Below, in pieces: positions 21,761 through 33,140 of a DNA stretch of 64,000 nt. Within the stretch, counting starts at the first letter, position 1. Each line of letters begins with the position of its first letter. Location: assembly GCA_963573305.1 (NCBI GenBank), contig OY754336.1, forward strand, positions 18,078,699 through 18,142,698, given 5' to 3'. The position numbers and the translations under genes were made by a program. Under the pieces are notes generated by a model. It had not been told where the DNA came from. It did not search any database and was given only the letters and a program-made list of their open reading frames with translations. Origin of the DNA: Pyrrhosoma nymphula (Eukaryota > Arthropoda > Insecta > Odonata > Coenagrionidae).

Positions 21761-24700
21761 CCCAGTTACCATAATATTCTGTTTTAACCAAGAACTTCGG
21801 GTCCATTTAAAGTTTATATAATTTAACTATAAAGGGTCCAAGTCAATAATAAATAAACAACTCATGAGATAACAGCGAACGATAACTGATTATTAAAGCT
21901 ACCATAAGTTATTGGATGTCCCTTTACCTGTGGTAAATATGTCTACATTTGTTTAGCTTTGACAAATGCAATCATAAGTTATTCTTTGTAGGTATCGAAA
22001 ACCAGTGACCTCCATAAATTTGTGATGAGACTGTAACAACCTGTTTGGAGGTCCAACAGTTGAAGCTGGAAGATGAAATCACAAATCCCTAACTAAAGAC
22101 GTTCCATTGAAATACCTATATGATCGATAATGAGGAATGCATGGTTCGCAAGGGGAAACATAACTGATTGATCGATATGCTTAAACTCGTACTCGGTTTG
22201 AAACTCACGTAGGTACGCACTCGCATACTAAGTTTGAGCACTTCCTGGTGGCCTACGACCTGCCAATTTGGTAAAGAGAGAAGCAGTGTACCTAAACCAC
22301 CTGGAAAAATAGAAAAATTCCACAAGTGTTTTGTGTGGAGCCCAAAAAATATTTTCTATCCCGCTCACGCTAAGCGGGAAAATTATGCTATTATGCTTGC
22401 TAAGTGATACGTCGATAACGACTGAAATATTATTTAAAATAAACTGATTTTAAAATTTGTGCTACTCCGGTTGAGATTTATCACAAAGATGTTTCAGGGA
22501 TACCAATATCTTTAGATAGGGGGATCAAAATGTCTTTAGATAACATTTTTTACCGGTGATCATCAATACTTTTTCAAGTACCAGGTGATTGCAAATTAGA
22601 ATTTTTAGACTTAATGTTGAATACAGCAATTACTAAAACGCTGATAAAATTCAGTAAGGCAATTATGAATAGTGATGCGCAACATAACGTCCTCAGATAA
22701 ATAAAAAACAGCTGTGTGAATTCGAGGAGCGTTTACGATAAAAATAAGGAGGTTAGAGAAATTTATTTAGGTTATTAGCCATCCCTTACATTCACGACGG
22801 TAGCCTATTACCATACCTTTTAATGCTCGCTATACACACGCAATCCTTACCAGTTGTCAAGGTAAACATACACTCGAAGTCATAATAAACCCGAATCTCA
22901 GACATGTTATGAGTAAGTTTTGCCCACAAGTGTAATCATAATGACCTTTTTACACGAGGCACTCAATTTCACAGTCTGAAGAATGTATATATGTGCAGCA
23001 AAATGCTTCGTGAAAAGTGGAGAATCATAAGAATTACTCCACAAATGCAAGGACGACAGCTTGAAAAATAGCCCCTGCTCAAATTCGGTGCTCGCGATCT
23101 CGCAATTTTAACTCACTAAACTGTGCAGTTAAGTGCCTGGAGTAGAACGGCCTTGAAGAGGATGCTATCGAAAATGATAAAATGTTCGGTGATTAAATTA
23201 CTAATTCTCACAAAACAAAATTCAAAAGGACCCTAATTTACATAATCCCTCGAGTTTCAAAAGTTATTAATGGTACACATATTACAGGACTTGGGTGTAT
23301 TCGCCCGCAAAAATTTGAGGGTGGGATGGAGAGTGAAGTAAGAGTGGATCAGCGCGCAGAGGAACCGAAGACCTCTCACGGCGAATGCCAGTATTCCCCA
23401 GTTCCATTCCCGCTTCCAGAACTGCATTTTTCATGTTTAATTTTCTCTGACTTTACGTCCTAGGCAGGCGATGGCCACTAAGTTTTGTGGTGTCTCTAGC
23501 CAGTCGCCAGAGTATCGAGCGGGAGTATTCTTAATGTAAACATAGGCTCCAAGTCACGAGGATTCCGAATTTCAGCCGTCCATCGCCATCATGGATGCGA
23601 CCGAGCTCCGCTAATCAACAGGTCGACCTAGCAATAGACCACACCACCTTGCCACGAGCTTTGGACTCTAGGATGGTAAGCTTCTTCCGAACAGAACGCA
23701 GCCGGCTGGAGAAAGAGAAGGGAAGAGGAGTGTTACGAGTGCGGCACAATCGATTTCCCGAAGGAAAGGGAGGAGCGGGGGAAGGCGACATAATTTGATC
23801 TCAAACGCAGGTTATTTATCTCTCATTGGGTCGTTTTGCCTCCCTACTGGTGCATAATATATCTCTTAACCTCCTCACCCTCCTCCCAACTCTTCAGCGA
23901 CCACCCACCCACCCCCTTAAACCTCTCCTCTTTCCCACGGAGGAAGAGTAAGCCTTAAGTGCGCCGTGCACTTGTGCCAGGGGTCGAATAGGGTACATAC
24001 GTGCTCGATACAGCGAACGCAAGCACCCAGGCCACTCTCTCCACCCTGCTCGGCAGCAACAACCATTTAGGCAGCTCTAAGAATGGCCATAAAGTTGGGA
24101 GGGGAAGGATTCTAAATAAAGGGCTCACACGAGGAGCAAGGCTTTTGCAGTTGTTCGCTTTTAACGCTAAGGGAACATGTAAATTAGAAAATTTCATTCC
24201 CTTTCACCGAGGAGTTAAGAGAATAAGATTACAGGACGAGACGTGAGCAGAGGGGCGGGGGGGGGGAGAAAGAGGGAAAGGGGGAGGGCAGCATTTTCGC
24301 TTCGAACGCAAAAGCATTACTGTCGACACGATAGTTCGCTAATTGTTGGCGAGCGGTCGTAAGTCACACGGAGAAGCTAGAACGAAACCCATTATACTCC
24401 CGAGGCAATGCCAGCCGTTTTCTTTTCACCAGCTGCGAAAGGTAAACGCCAGCGATAATTTCTACGCCAAAGGCAGTGATATCATCGATGAAAAAAGGCA
24501 CTTGACTTCATACGTTTTTACCATATTCACGGAAAGGAAATGAACGATTTCATTGAGAGAGGTCGAACAATTGATTAGGGAAAATTTAAGACGTCTGCGA
24601 ATGTCACGTGAAATGGGAAACTCGGAAGACTATTCATTGGATTTACATATAGATAGGTAGCAATTATACGCCTGACAGGTGAGCGCCAAAAAGTATCTAA

Positions 24701-26330
24701 TGGCATAGCAAAAATACATAGATCATTTGATCACTGTTATAAACCCAACTAAGACCACGGATACATTTACACACGAGCACAAAGCTGTGACGAGGAGGAG
24801 AACGGAGCAGACTCGGTGAATGTCGGAAAGACGGAGAGGGGGGGAGAGGAAGGCGCCAAAATACAAGGGAAGGAGAGCCCTGAGTAAACACGCCGGGAGT
24901 GGAGGGGCAGCTAAGAGGAGACGGGAGGCTAAGTGAGTAAGTTAATGAGGAATAAGAGCATGTCCTGGATAGCAAAAGCGTAAATATTTACTTAGGCCCC
25001 CACTAGACGCGGAAGGCCTTATTCCGGAGAACCTACAAGGGAAAAATTTGTACAGGTCTTACTAAAGCAAGCAGTCAGGAACATCTGCAGCCTTTCCAAC
25101 TGCTTTTACGATCTCCTCAGAATATTTACCTTGGGGCATTTTAAAAAGATTCTACGCCTTCCGTCCTACTAGGTAAAGACTCACTTCCTGGATCCAGAAA
25201 TGGAAAAAAAGCCCTGTGCTGTGCATGGTTTACCTTCAGCGAAACCGCCATCAATTGCAAGTATAGGTAACGAACAGGACTCTGTTTCTTGGTGGATTCC
25301 AATAATTGATCCAAAGCGAACTATTCAATCGGGCTAGATCAGGAAGATTCAGCCGATAGCACAAAGGAAAACCCTAATAAGGACGTCAACCGAACACTCT
25401 AATACCTTTTCTGAAATTAAATGTGAAAAAATATCATTGGATTCTGAAAAAATAATTCACCTGTAAATTACAAAGGTCATTTCTAATCTAAATCTTCTGC
25501 AAAAAGTCGATAAAATGTTATGTCCCGAAGACAGACACAAATCGCCGGAAGTAGATAGCCGGCGAAGGATTTTTTACCGGTAGATATGTTTAGAATAAAA
25601 TCCGAAAGGCTCATAAAATCGGAAAACAAATGAGGCAATTAAAATCGAAAGTCAACCGATAGCTTTCACAGGTGAAACTTCTATATTCCGTCGGATATGT
25701 TCCTGAAACCGTAGATCAGGAGAAAATTGACCCACAATTATTTCCCGAGAGAGATCAGAACACCGGGAGGAAATGGGAGCCATTTCCATCCGCCACGCAT
25801 GGGAAACGGATTCGGTGGACGAGAAGTATCGCTTCTCACGACAGAATATTGCAAAAACAACGCAAGCCCTCCCCACCAACTTCCCGTGGAAATGGCAAGT
25901 CGCAACTCTCGAGATCTTTAACTCGAAATTAACGGAGCTCTCAGAGAGGCTGAGCGGAATAAGTTTTCGACGTATGCCAAAGGGTGTACGTTGCATGCCT
26001 CGAAGTCACAATATAAGACGCGGCGAACAGCTGCGGGGCTTGGATGAGGCGGAAGGGCGGAGAAGACTGGGCGGCGGCGGTGGTGGGCAGTGAAGGGAAG
26101 GAAAAAGGGGCAAAAATAATACGGGAGAGAGAGACACCGAGTTACTTTATAAGCAACGCAAATAATAGAGAAGGAAGGTCGGGACATGGAGACGAAGGGA
26201 GTAAGCGAACACCTTCCTCGCCCATCCTGATCATGAAAGGTCATAGCGGGTGTCCCTCGAGTTCTCGGGTCCAGTGCATGTACATCTCTGTGGGCTGAAT
26301 GGGGGTGAGACTGTGTGAAGCACCAGAACA
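21761..26330. other. About 4.6 kb with no recognised feature
   Basis: Mostly AT-rich. A G run lies near 24257-24270, within a purine-rich patch, and a GA-rich patch lies at 24780-24930. A pyrimidine-rich patch lies at 23870-23945. Overlapping frames at 25652-26093 have no recognised domain. No tRNA-like or long inverted repeat was found. Confidence 0.4.
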
Positions 26331-26364
26331 CACAGCCGTCGAACCGCAATTTTGATTTCCTCTG

Positions 26365-26700
26365 GGATCGCATTGGTGCGGTGACTAGAGTATTGCTTCC
26401 CACCCAATCTAGGCTTGGTGGCAGGCTTCCCACGCAACTTAGGTTCCTATCTAGGCAGCGGTGAGGGTTTTTCAGAGGAATCCGGGCCCCTAATTGAATG
26501 GTTTGTGGGAGGTACTTCAAGTGTAGTACTCCATCCGTCGGATGAGACGTTAACCTGAGAAACCCCTGTCGCTTTCCGTTAGGAGGAGCCCAATGCTACG
26601 CCGGGTTTCTGTTCACAGTTCCTCCATTTTCCAAGCAATCTTTACCTAACGATCCCACCCACCTATCCTAAATGGCGCAAATCACCTCAGCCGTCGGTTG
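26365..26700 (+). mobile_element. SINE-like repeat with conserved core, copy 2
   Basis: A head with an A-box-like GGTGACTAGAG and a later TTAGGTTCCTATC leads to GAGGGTTTTTCAGAGGAATC, then the core CTCCATCCGTCGGATGAGAC (26529-26548) followed by GTTAAC. The tail GTTAGGAGGAGCCC...GCCGGGTTTCT is shared with the 46-kb copy (GTTAGGAGTAGGCG...GCGAGGTTTCT). This shows one family rather than chance similarity. Confidence 0.7.
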
Positions 26701-26759
26701 CCTCCCTTTCAAAACGCCAAGGAAGTCGAATTAAATGACATTCGCGGAACCCCGCTGAG

Positions 26760-27450
26760 AATTAAAAAAAACAACAACTGTTCCAGTGTCTCTTTCCACG
26801 AAACAACGAAGTAAATTCGCGACGAGTGAAACCGGGGAGGTTTGGGGCATTGGGATGCGGATCCTCTCACGTGTACACCCCACCCCAAAGGCCGGGAGTT
26901 GCGTGCAAATGATGCAGCACGGCTCCCTCCCTCACACCACCGGAAGGTCACCACCCCCTTACTCTCGCCTTGGGAGGCTCCTCTTCTCCCAAATGGCCGG
27001 GCTGAGAAACAGAAGGGGGAAGAGAGTAAAGTCACCAGCCGGCCACCCTCCAACCCCCCCGGAGGACCCTCCGCGCCGCCTCTGCGTCTCGCCCGCCCCC
27101 GTCCCTCCCCGCCACCGAATAAACACACTCCTCCCTTTGCCCCGTTTGTCACCGTGGAGGAGGGCTGCCCCCTCGCCCTGCCCACTGCCAGCCGACCAAG
27201 GATGTGGGTGGCACGCGGAGAGATAGATGGACGGTAGGGGAGGCGGAGGAAACAATAAACACGGGAAGGCCACACGGGGGAGAAAAGACTTTGGACGGGC
27301 GTACTCCATAAAGCAGGAGACAAAAATCCCAAATACATCCGAGGCCGCTGCTTTGCATTTCGGGTCCTCAGTCCACCCGCTTGCCCGTCCGTTCTTCTCG
27401 TCTCCCCTCGCGAGTATTTCCCCTGTCCCGAGCGGTGGCGTCATTTAGAA
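26760..27450. other. GC-rich, pyrimidine-biased island
   Basis: The plus strand is C/T-rich (about 26880-27190) with several C runs. Frames of up to 209 codons on either strand are Pro/Ser/Arg/Gly-rich and lack any domain. It is the pyrimidine counterpart of the polypurine islands elsewhere in the window. Confidence 0.6.
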
Positions 27451-29145
27451 GACGGATAAAGATTTCGCAGAGGCCACCTAAAACATATATAACTGCCATC
27501 AGGCATTGCCTGCCGAAAACTGGATCCATGATTCATATATGCTCGTTATTGTTTCCGGCTTTTGATAATGATGTATTTGACCTGGGTCATAGAAAAAAAC
27601 TTTCTTCAACTTAAAGTCGAAGTATTATTGAGTAAATGGATGGTGGTGTCAAAATACAGATTAAATCGGATTGCGTGCACAAAATAGTCGAGAACTTAAT
27701 ACAGACAATTATTGAAAGCACTATGGGACAAGGCATGGAACTTTATCACCTTATCATTGACTAAATATTTATTTTACAAACATAATAGCATTTCAGGTGA
27801 CAAAAAAACAACAACGCGAGAAAGAGGGATAACTACGGTGTTTCGATCTTATTACTTCAACAGAATTTCCAAATGTAAGCTCTTTAAATGGGTGTTACAC
27901 TGAAAATGTCCCAAGCACGAACGCCACGTCACTCGAGTCAAAACGCACTTTCTAGAATATCCGTGAAGTTAATCGATGCGATTTCCTTATCGTGCGCTTT
28001 AATCCTTTTAGACACTAGGGGCTTTCACCTCAAGCTGGCAAATGTTCCAGCAGGCGAAAGAATTGAAGATGCCTACGGGGAACAAGATAAAATCAGAAAA
28101 GCCGAGAAGAGGGGAATAGTGGCGAAAGGTATTTGATAAATGAAAGCTTGTGACATGACTGTGGATGATTTTGCGGAAGGGAGAAGATGGATGGAGAGGC
28201 GACTGAGGGATAAGCAAGGAAGACAGCGCCTGCGAAGTTAGAAAAGGGGCAGGAAATAGAGGGATGAACAATAGGACGGTGAGCAAAAAAATTCATATGC
28301 AACAACTTTCAATTAAGTTTCAAGTTCAAGGAAAAATTTTAAATGTCTGTATTCAATTACGGACATCGAATAAAATTGTTCCCGTCAACAAAAAAAAATA
28401 CAGGGAGTATTCTTGATACTCCCGTCGGATCTTTATTTCGTGAATGCGACATTACATACGTTACTCTCGTTATTGGGAGATACTTTTGTTTTGTTTGCCA
28501 GAAAGAAAGTTGAAATGAAAGAAAGAAAACCATGCTACATATATCATTTATTCATCGAAATCATTAGTACAAATGGCTAAACTATGAACAATTGGGCGAT
28601 GGTAACTAATACTTTTCTTCTTTCCAATGTAATTTTTATATTTATTGTGTTATTAACCTCTAACTCACGTTCTCAACTCTCCGTAGACACCTCGATCACT
28701 AAAATCGACCAACTCGTTCCGTAGATACAACTGAACTGAGCGCGCGCCGTGCCCACACAAGCCAAAATTTAGACCCCCACGCGCAGAGCTGTGACGTCAC
28801 CTCGCAACCCCTCTCCGCTCGCCACAAACCATTTCCGGTAGTTGACGGAACGGGCTATCCAGTCATAGTTTTAGATATTCTGTAATCCTTATAGTTTTTG
28901 CACACGGGGCCCTGGAAAGTACACAAATATTAAGCGCGGCAAAACCTTACATGACACCGAGAACGAACCGTAAGATGTTCATTCGCATTCCCATCAAAAT
29001 ATAGAAATTAACAGCGATAAGAAAACGAATGAATAAAAGAGCAAATCACATCACACAGGCTGCTGGAAAAAATCGAAATGTCAGCTTTAAGTGTAAAATT
29101 CTGTTAGCAAATGCTCTGAATATAAGAAAGCAAAATCAATGTAGA
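27451..29145. other. No recognised feature
   Basis: AT-rich DNA with a short purine-rich patch at 28160-28270 and a more GC-rich patch at 28740-28850. No assignable frame or repeat. Confidence 0.4.
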
Positions 29146-29306
29146 GATAAATGAAAAAACATAGTGAACTCCACAGTGAATTTCATTGCGACAACCTAGG
29201 TTTCGACACGTAGTGTCATCTTCAGGTGTCGGTGTGTCTACGTGTCGAAACCTAGGTCGTCGCATTAAAATTCACTATGGAGTTCACTATGTTTTTTTCA
29301 TTTATC
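29146..29306. mobile_element. Foldback element with hammerhead-core-like motif
   Basis: Arms of about 67 bases (29146-29212 and 29238-29306) are near-perfect reverse complements. They start GATAAATGAAAAAAC and run through AGTGAACTCC and CCTAGGTTTCGACACGTAG, around a 25-base loop. On the minus strand 29199-29225 reads CTGAAGA-T-GACAC-TAC-GTGTC-GAAACC. That is the conserved CUGANGA / hairpin / GAAAC order of a hammerhead ribozyme core with a 5-bp stem II, but with one extra base before the stem. Penelope-like elements are known to carry such ribozymes; whether this element belongs to them is inference. Confidence 0.75.
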
Positions 29307-29580
29307 CATAATGGAAAACTTATACCACATCTCGCCGGAATTCATATCCTTCAATGTATAGAGATTTTATGAATAGGTTAACTAAGTGTCAATTTTAATT
29401 ACAAAATTAAGCGTCTCCTATAGTATACATTTTCAATAACAAACAATAACGGTAGTTTTAAGCTTATCAATCGTCCAATTCACAGAAATTTAATTTCAGG
29501 TTTAGCAGGATCCGAAAGCTAATGAATATTGTTCCAGTAATTTTCACAATAGCAACATTCATATAAATTTTTCTCTAAAA

Positions 29581-29738
29581 TTCAGTGACTCTCGCGAAAC
29601 TGAGCTTCATCATCAGTTTCAAATATGCGCTGCACCTACCGAAGCCATCAAAAAAATTTCACGGGCAGCATATTATATTGTTTCTAGGAAGCAGTGAAAC
29701 TCGCCAGATTGAGCTTTATTATAATTTTCAAATGTTCC
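29581..29738 (-). repeat. Two diverged tandem repeat units with related motif
   Basis: The block at 29581-29627 and the block at 29690-29738 align. Shared text on the plus strand is CAGTGA, a CTCGC block, a GA.TGAGCTT block and TTTCAAAT, and the units are spaced about 108 bp apart. On the minus strand the first reads TTGAAACTGATGATGAAGCT, a CTGATGA-type motif, while the second is more degenerate. Tandem terminal repeats carrying such a motif are a feature of Penelope-like pseudo-LTRs, so this may be a relic of one. Confidence 0.5.
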
Positions 29739-31140
29739 CTGTTCCAAAAAGTCTTTAGAATTGTTTAACCAATAAAAAAATCGCTATTAATTTCCTTTCA
29801 CATTATATTTCGTGCTTTTCTATAACTTTTTCCATGTGTTGCAGGGCTACGGCCTCCTTCGAGCGCAACACACATCAGAGCAGGGAATACCAAAGAAACG
29901 AGCGCAGCTCCACCGATCGACGTGATCGCGGTCATTAAAGTCTCCACGAACACACGTTCTTCAATCCTTCCAAATTTAAAAGCACAAAATCCATGTCATA
30001 GTTGGGCTTAAGAAATAAGTTCACCATAAATTCACACCTAATTCGATAGGTGAGGACCAATAGGCTGTCGAGATTAATGGTCTCCGAGTCGGATTGCTCG
30101 GAACTTTTCATGGAAAGTAAATTGTTTTCCCTGCTACGCTCTCCCCGGGCACTTGATAGGCCTGGGAACGAGACAGACATAGGAAGGCAGGTGTGGGAGT
30201 AGAGGGAGTAATTATTAGCGGGGAGCCGCCAAACCCGCGTTGGGGCGGGCCAGGGTCTGCGTAGTCGCGGAGGTTGGGAGGGAGGGCGGGTCGCCAGACA
30301 AAACTTTTCGGATGAGGACGGATATCTGCAATGGCGCGTCGAGGGGAGAAGGGAGATCGGGCAGGGTGTGACAGGAGAAGAAAGGAAGTAATGGCGAGTC
30401 TTCTGGGCGGGAAAAGAGGACGTGGAGAGAATAATTTCCAGAGGATTTGTCCGACGGAGATTTCGATTGGGAGGAATAAAAAGAGGTGGAGCGGTGAGGC
30501 GGACGGAGCGGTGCGGAAAGGGAAGAAGACGCGAAAACGGAGAAAGAAATGGGAAGGCCTTCGAAGGAAGACACAAGACGAAAGAAGAGAACGGAGAGGT
30601 ACATACTAAGAGATCAGGACGTCGACGAAGGGGGTGGTCACCTTGCGTCTACGCTCACTCAACCTCCCCTTCGCAAACGCGCCTCTCCCTCTCTTCCTTC
30701 GATCCGAATCGAGGGTGTCGAACACTGAATCCCGGCCGTCTTCGTCCGCAAGGGAGAGGTGCGCAGCGGGGAGACGTGGTTGAAAGAGGAGGGCAAGGGA
30801 GCGTGGCCGTCGTCCCCACACTAGGCTACCCAGAACTTCGCCTCTTCGCCACGACACCGAAACGGAGAGAGGAGGAAAAAAAAGACCGCAATCTTTATTT
30901 CCACCACGGTGCGATAAAAAGAAGCAGACACGCAAAACGACCCATTTATCGCCCGGCGAGTGAGGGAACGGAAAGGAGACTGGGAGAGGCAAAGAGAGAG
31001 AATGAAGGGCAAACACGAACAGGAAGGGCAGAGAGAGGGGATATAAAGAGAGCAGCTCTCCTACGTGCTCATCATTCCAGGCTAGCAAAGAGATAAAAGG
31101 GTGTCAAAGAGCTAACTCCTACAGAGGGTAAATCATCCGC
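29739..31140. other. GC-rich and purine-rich island with spurious long frames
   Basis: From about 30190 to 31050 the plus strand is GC-rich with a strong GA bias at 30330-30600. The longest open frames of the window (plus 30422-31096, 224 codons; minus 29935-30576, 213 codons) overlap here in several frames. They are Arg/Gly/Glu-rich or Pro/Ser-rich, and I could not see any domain, so I do not call a gene. Confidence 0.6.
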
Positions 31141-31142
31141 CA

Positions 31143-31190
31143 TGACCGGGACTTGAACCCGTATCGATCTTTTACCCCAGCCCCTTTTAA
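31143..31190 (-). repeat. tRNA-like B-box fragment
   Basis: On the minus strand the stretch GGCTGGGGTAAAAGATCGAT is followed by GGGTTCAAGTCCCGGTC, a convincing T-arm/B box. Only part of a tRNA-like head survives, probably a SINE remnant. Confidence 0.45.
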
Positions 31191-32017
31191 GTCCATAAAA
31201 ATCCTCAGAGGAAAAGGACACCTCGGTAGCTTAAGTTAGTTTGATTGAGAATTTTCTCTAGTCATATAAGGGAAAACATATTCGAATTTAGTTCTCAAAT
31301 TTCACAAGTAATAAGAAGTATGACTTAAATATAGTACAATAAAAGACGCAAAACCGTTTTTTATGACTAAGCTTCTGCGTAATAAATTAAATATAGGTAC
31401 CTATTTGAGGCTTTAACGTGAATTATGCGTTAAACATCGCATTCTGAAAACGCCGAAACAACCGAAGCTTCTTGGGATTGAATAAAACGTTTTACGGTGG
31501 GGAATACATTTATTTTTTAAAGTTATTAAGAAAATATAAGAACTACTTACCGTTACATTTTCAACGCGATATGTGAGTCAGAACTTACTTATTTTTTATA
31601 ATAATAATAATAATCTCTCCGGAGCGCAAAGCTGTACCATATGGTATGGAAAACGACTTTTATTTTTTTTTTTTTAAAAAAACTAGAAACGCAGTGCGAT
31701 AAATAACTCATATAATGGTATCACTAGTAATAATAAATATACTTACATCGAGATCCAACTCATTGAATTTTATCCGTTGATATATACACTCACACTACCT
31801 CAACTAGCATAAGTACTCGGCGAGATATCGAGGGATCCGAATTCGAATTCCAGTCAAGGCGCAAGCTTAATCTCTACGGAATTTTCGCACTCCTGTGGAC
31901 TTTCGGGTGACATCATATAGGAATTGTCGCGGCCAGTTTGCTAATCTCTCAAGATTTGAGTGTCAATATTTTCATGTTCTGCACACCTCCCTCTGCACCG
32001 TGGGATCATCGTTTTTC
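31191..32017. other. AT-rich DNA with an (ATA)n run
   Basis: A short (ATA)n microsatellite at about 31599-31612 and a T run at 31661-31674. No gene-like feature. Confidence 0.5.
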
Positions 32018-32080
32018 CGGCGAGGATCGAACCCGGTCTCACGTCACACTAAGCGAGGCTAATAAGCGAGTCACTCGAAA
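32018..32080 (-). repeat. tRNA-like SINE head fragment
   Basis: The minus strand reads CGAGTGACTCGCTTATTAGC and then GACCGGGTTCGATCCTCGCC. The latter is a good T-arm with a canonical TTCGATC loop. The upstream half pairs poorly, so this is a remnant rather than a tRNA gene. Confidence 0.4.
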
Positions 32081-32084
32081 GATA

Positions 32085-32640
32085 AAGCATGGGGAGGAGG
32101 AGGTGCAGTTGAGGAGGGGCGAGAGTAAGGGGGAGGGAGTGAGTGCGTGGGACGGGAGAAATAGATGGAAATGCGCGGAAGGGAAAGGAGGTAAGGGGAG
32201 GAAGAGGAATCCGAGGAAGAATAAAGAAGAAGGGAGGGGAAGAGCGACTGTCAACTAACTAACCGCCTCTCCCCGCCCTTCCACCTGCTGCTGCGCTCCT
32301 GCTCACCGCCAGTGAGAGAGTCCGGTCCATAAACCAGGCGCGCGGTTAAACACTCTCCCCCCACAAGGACCACCACCTTCCCACACCATCCCTCTCCACC
32401 ACCATCGCTTCGATCCCCCGAGCCACAACTGTTCCTTCGGGCGGCTCCTATTCCTCCCTTTATCCCCTTCCCCCCCCCGCCATCCCGACTACACCGGCGC
32501 AGTCGGGCATCTAACCCCCCCACGCCTCTCCAACAATGCATCCAAACATCGCGGAACGCATAGCAAGTGCGGACGGTTACTTCGCCACGGTGGCGAAGCG
32601 AACCATTCACCAAGTGCGTACTGCTCCGCCTCCCCTCCCG
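32085..32640. repeat. GA-rich tract followed by C-rich tract
   Basis: The plus strand is purine-rich at 32085-32250 and switches sharply to C/T-rich at 32260-32530, including a run of 9 C near 32470. Frames on both strands (up to 120 codons) follow the composition only. Confidence 0.6.
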
Positions 32641-32679
32641 ACTCTACTCTTCTCTCTCTATTCTCAAAGTTACATTAAT

Positions 32680-32760
32680 ATTATCATCACCATTGGTCGT
32701 TCAATCTTAAAAGATTGGTTGACTACAGCACTCCATCCTCCCCTATCTAACGCTGGTTCC
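32680..32760. repeat. Dispersed repeat fragment, copy 2
   Basis: ATTATCATCACCATTGGTC, then AAAAGATTGGTTGACTACAG, then CACTCCATCC match the 4301-4380 repeat in order and spacing, with several substitutions. Confidence 0.6.
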
Positions 32761-32828
32761 CTTACTCCCTGGTAGTTCTTCTAATGTACTCTCCTCTTTA
32801 TTTGGCCTATGTATCTACATCTAAAAAA

Positions 32829-32866
32829 TACCCTGCAAGCCACCTCAAGGGTGTGTGGCAGGGGGT
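32829..32866. repeat. Short hairpin repeat
   Basis: ACCCTGCAAGCCACC is followed within a few bases by GTGTGTGGCAGGGGGT. CCCTGC pairs with GCAGGG and GCCAC with GTGGC around the AAGG loop region. I recall very similar hairpin-containing repeats in arthropod genomes. The AT-rich DNA up to about 33140 shows nothing else assignable. Confidence 0.5.
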
Positions 32867-33140
32867 GAATAGTCACCAACATCATTGAGTAAGTATATGA
32901 ATATGCTTACTCTATGCCAACATGCATTACACTATACCCTTAAGTTAGTATAAATACGACTATTGATGCATTAACATACATCGCTAATGCTTGTCAGGAG
33001 GCGAAGCCTCACAAGGGTGCACTATACTATAGATAAGTTACCAATGCTAGAGGGACCGTAGTATTTATGTATTTTGCAATTACATAAACGGGCAGAGGTT
33101 CAAGAGTTATGCTAAAACATGCACGACGTGCTGTAAGCAC

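Noticed and set aside
26709..27338. 209-codon minus-strand frame
   Set aside because: Lies in a pyrimidine-biased island with long competing frames in other phases; no domain.
29935..30576. 213-codon minus-strand frame
   Set aside because: Pro/Ser-rich mirror of the purine tract for most of its length; the remainder shows no recognisable family.
30422..31096. 224-codon plus-strand frame, the longest of the GC-rich islands
   Set aside because: Arg/Gly/Glu/Lys-rich low-complexity translation, overlapped by equally long frames on the other strand. No domain and no start or splice context. Explained by the GA bias.
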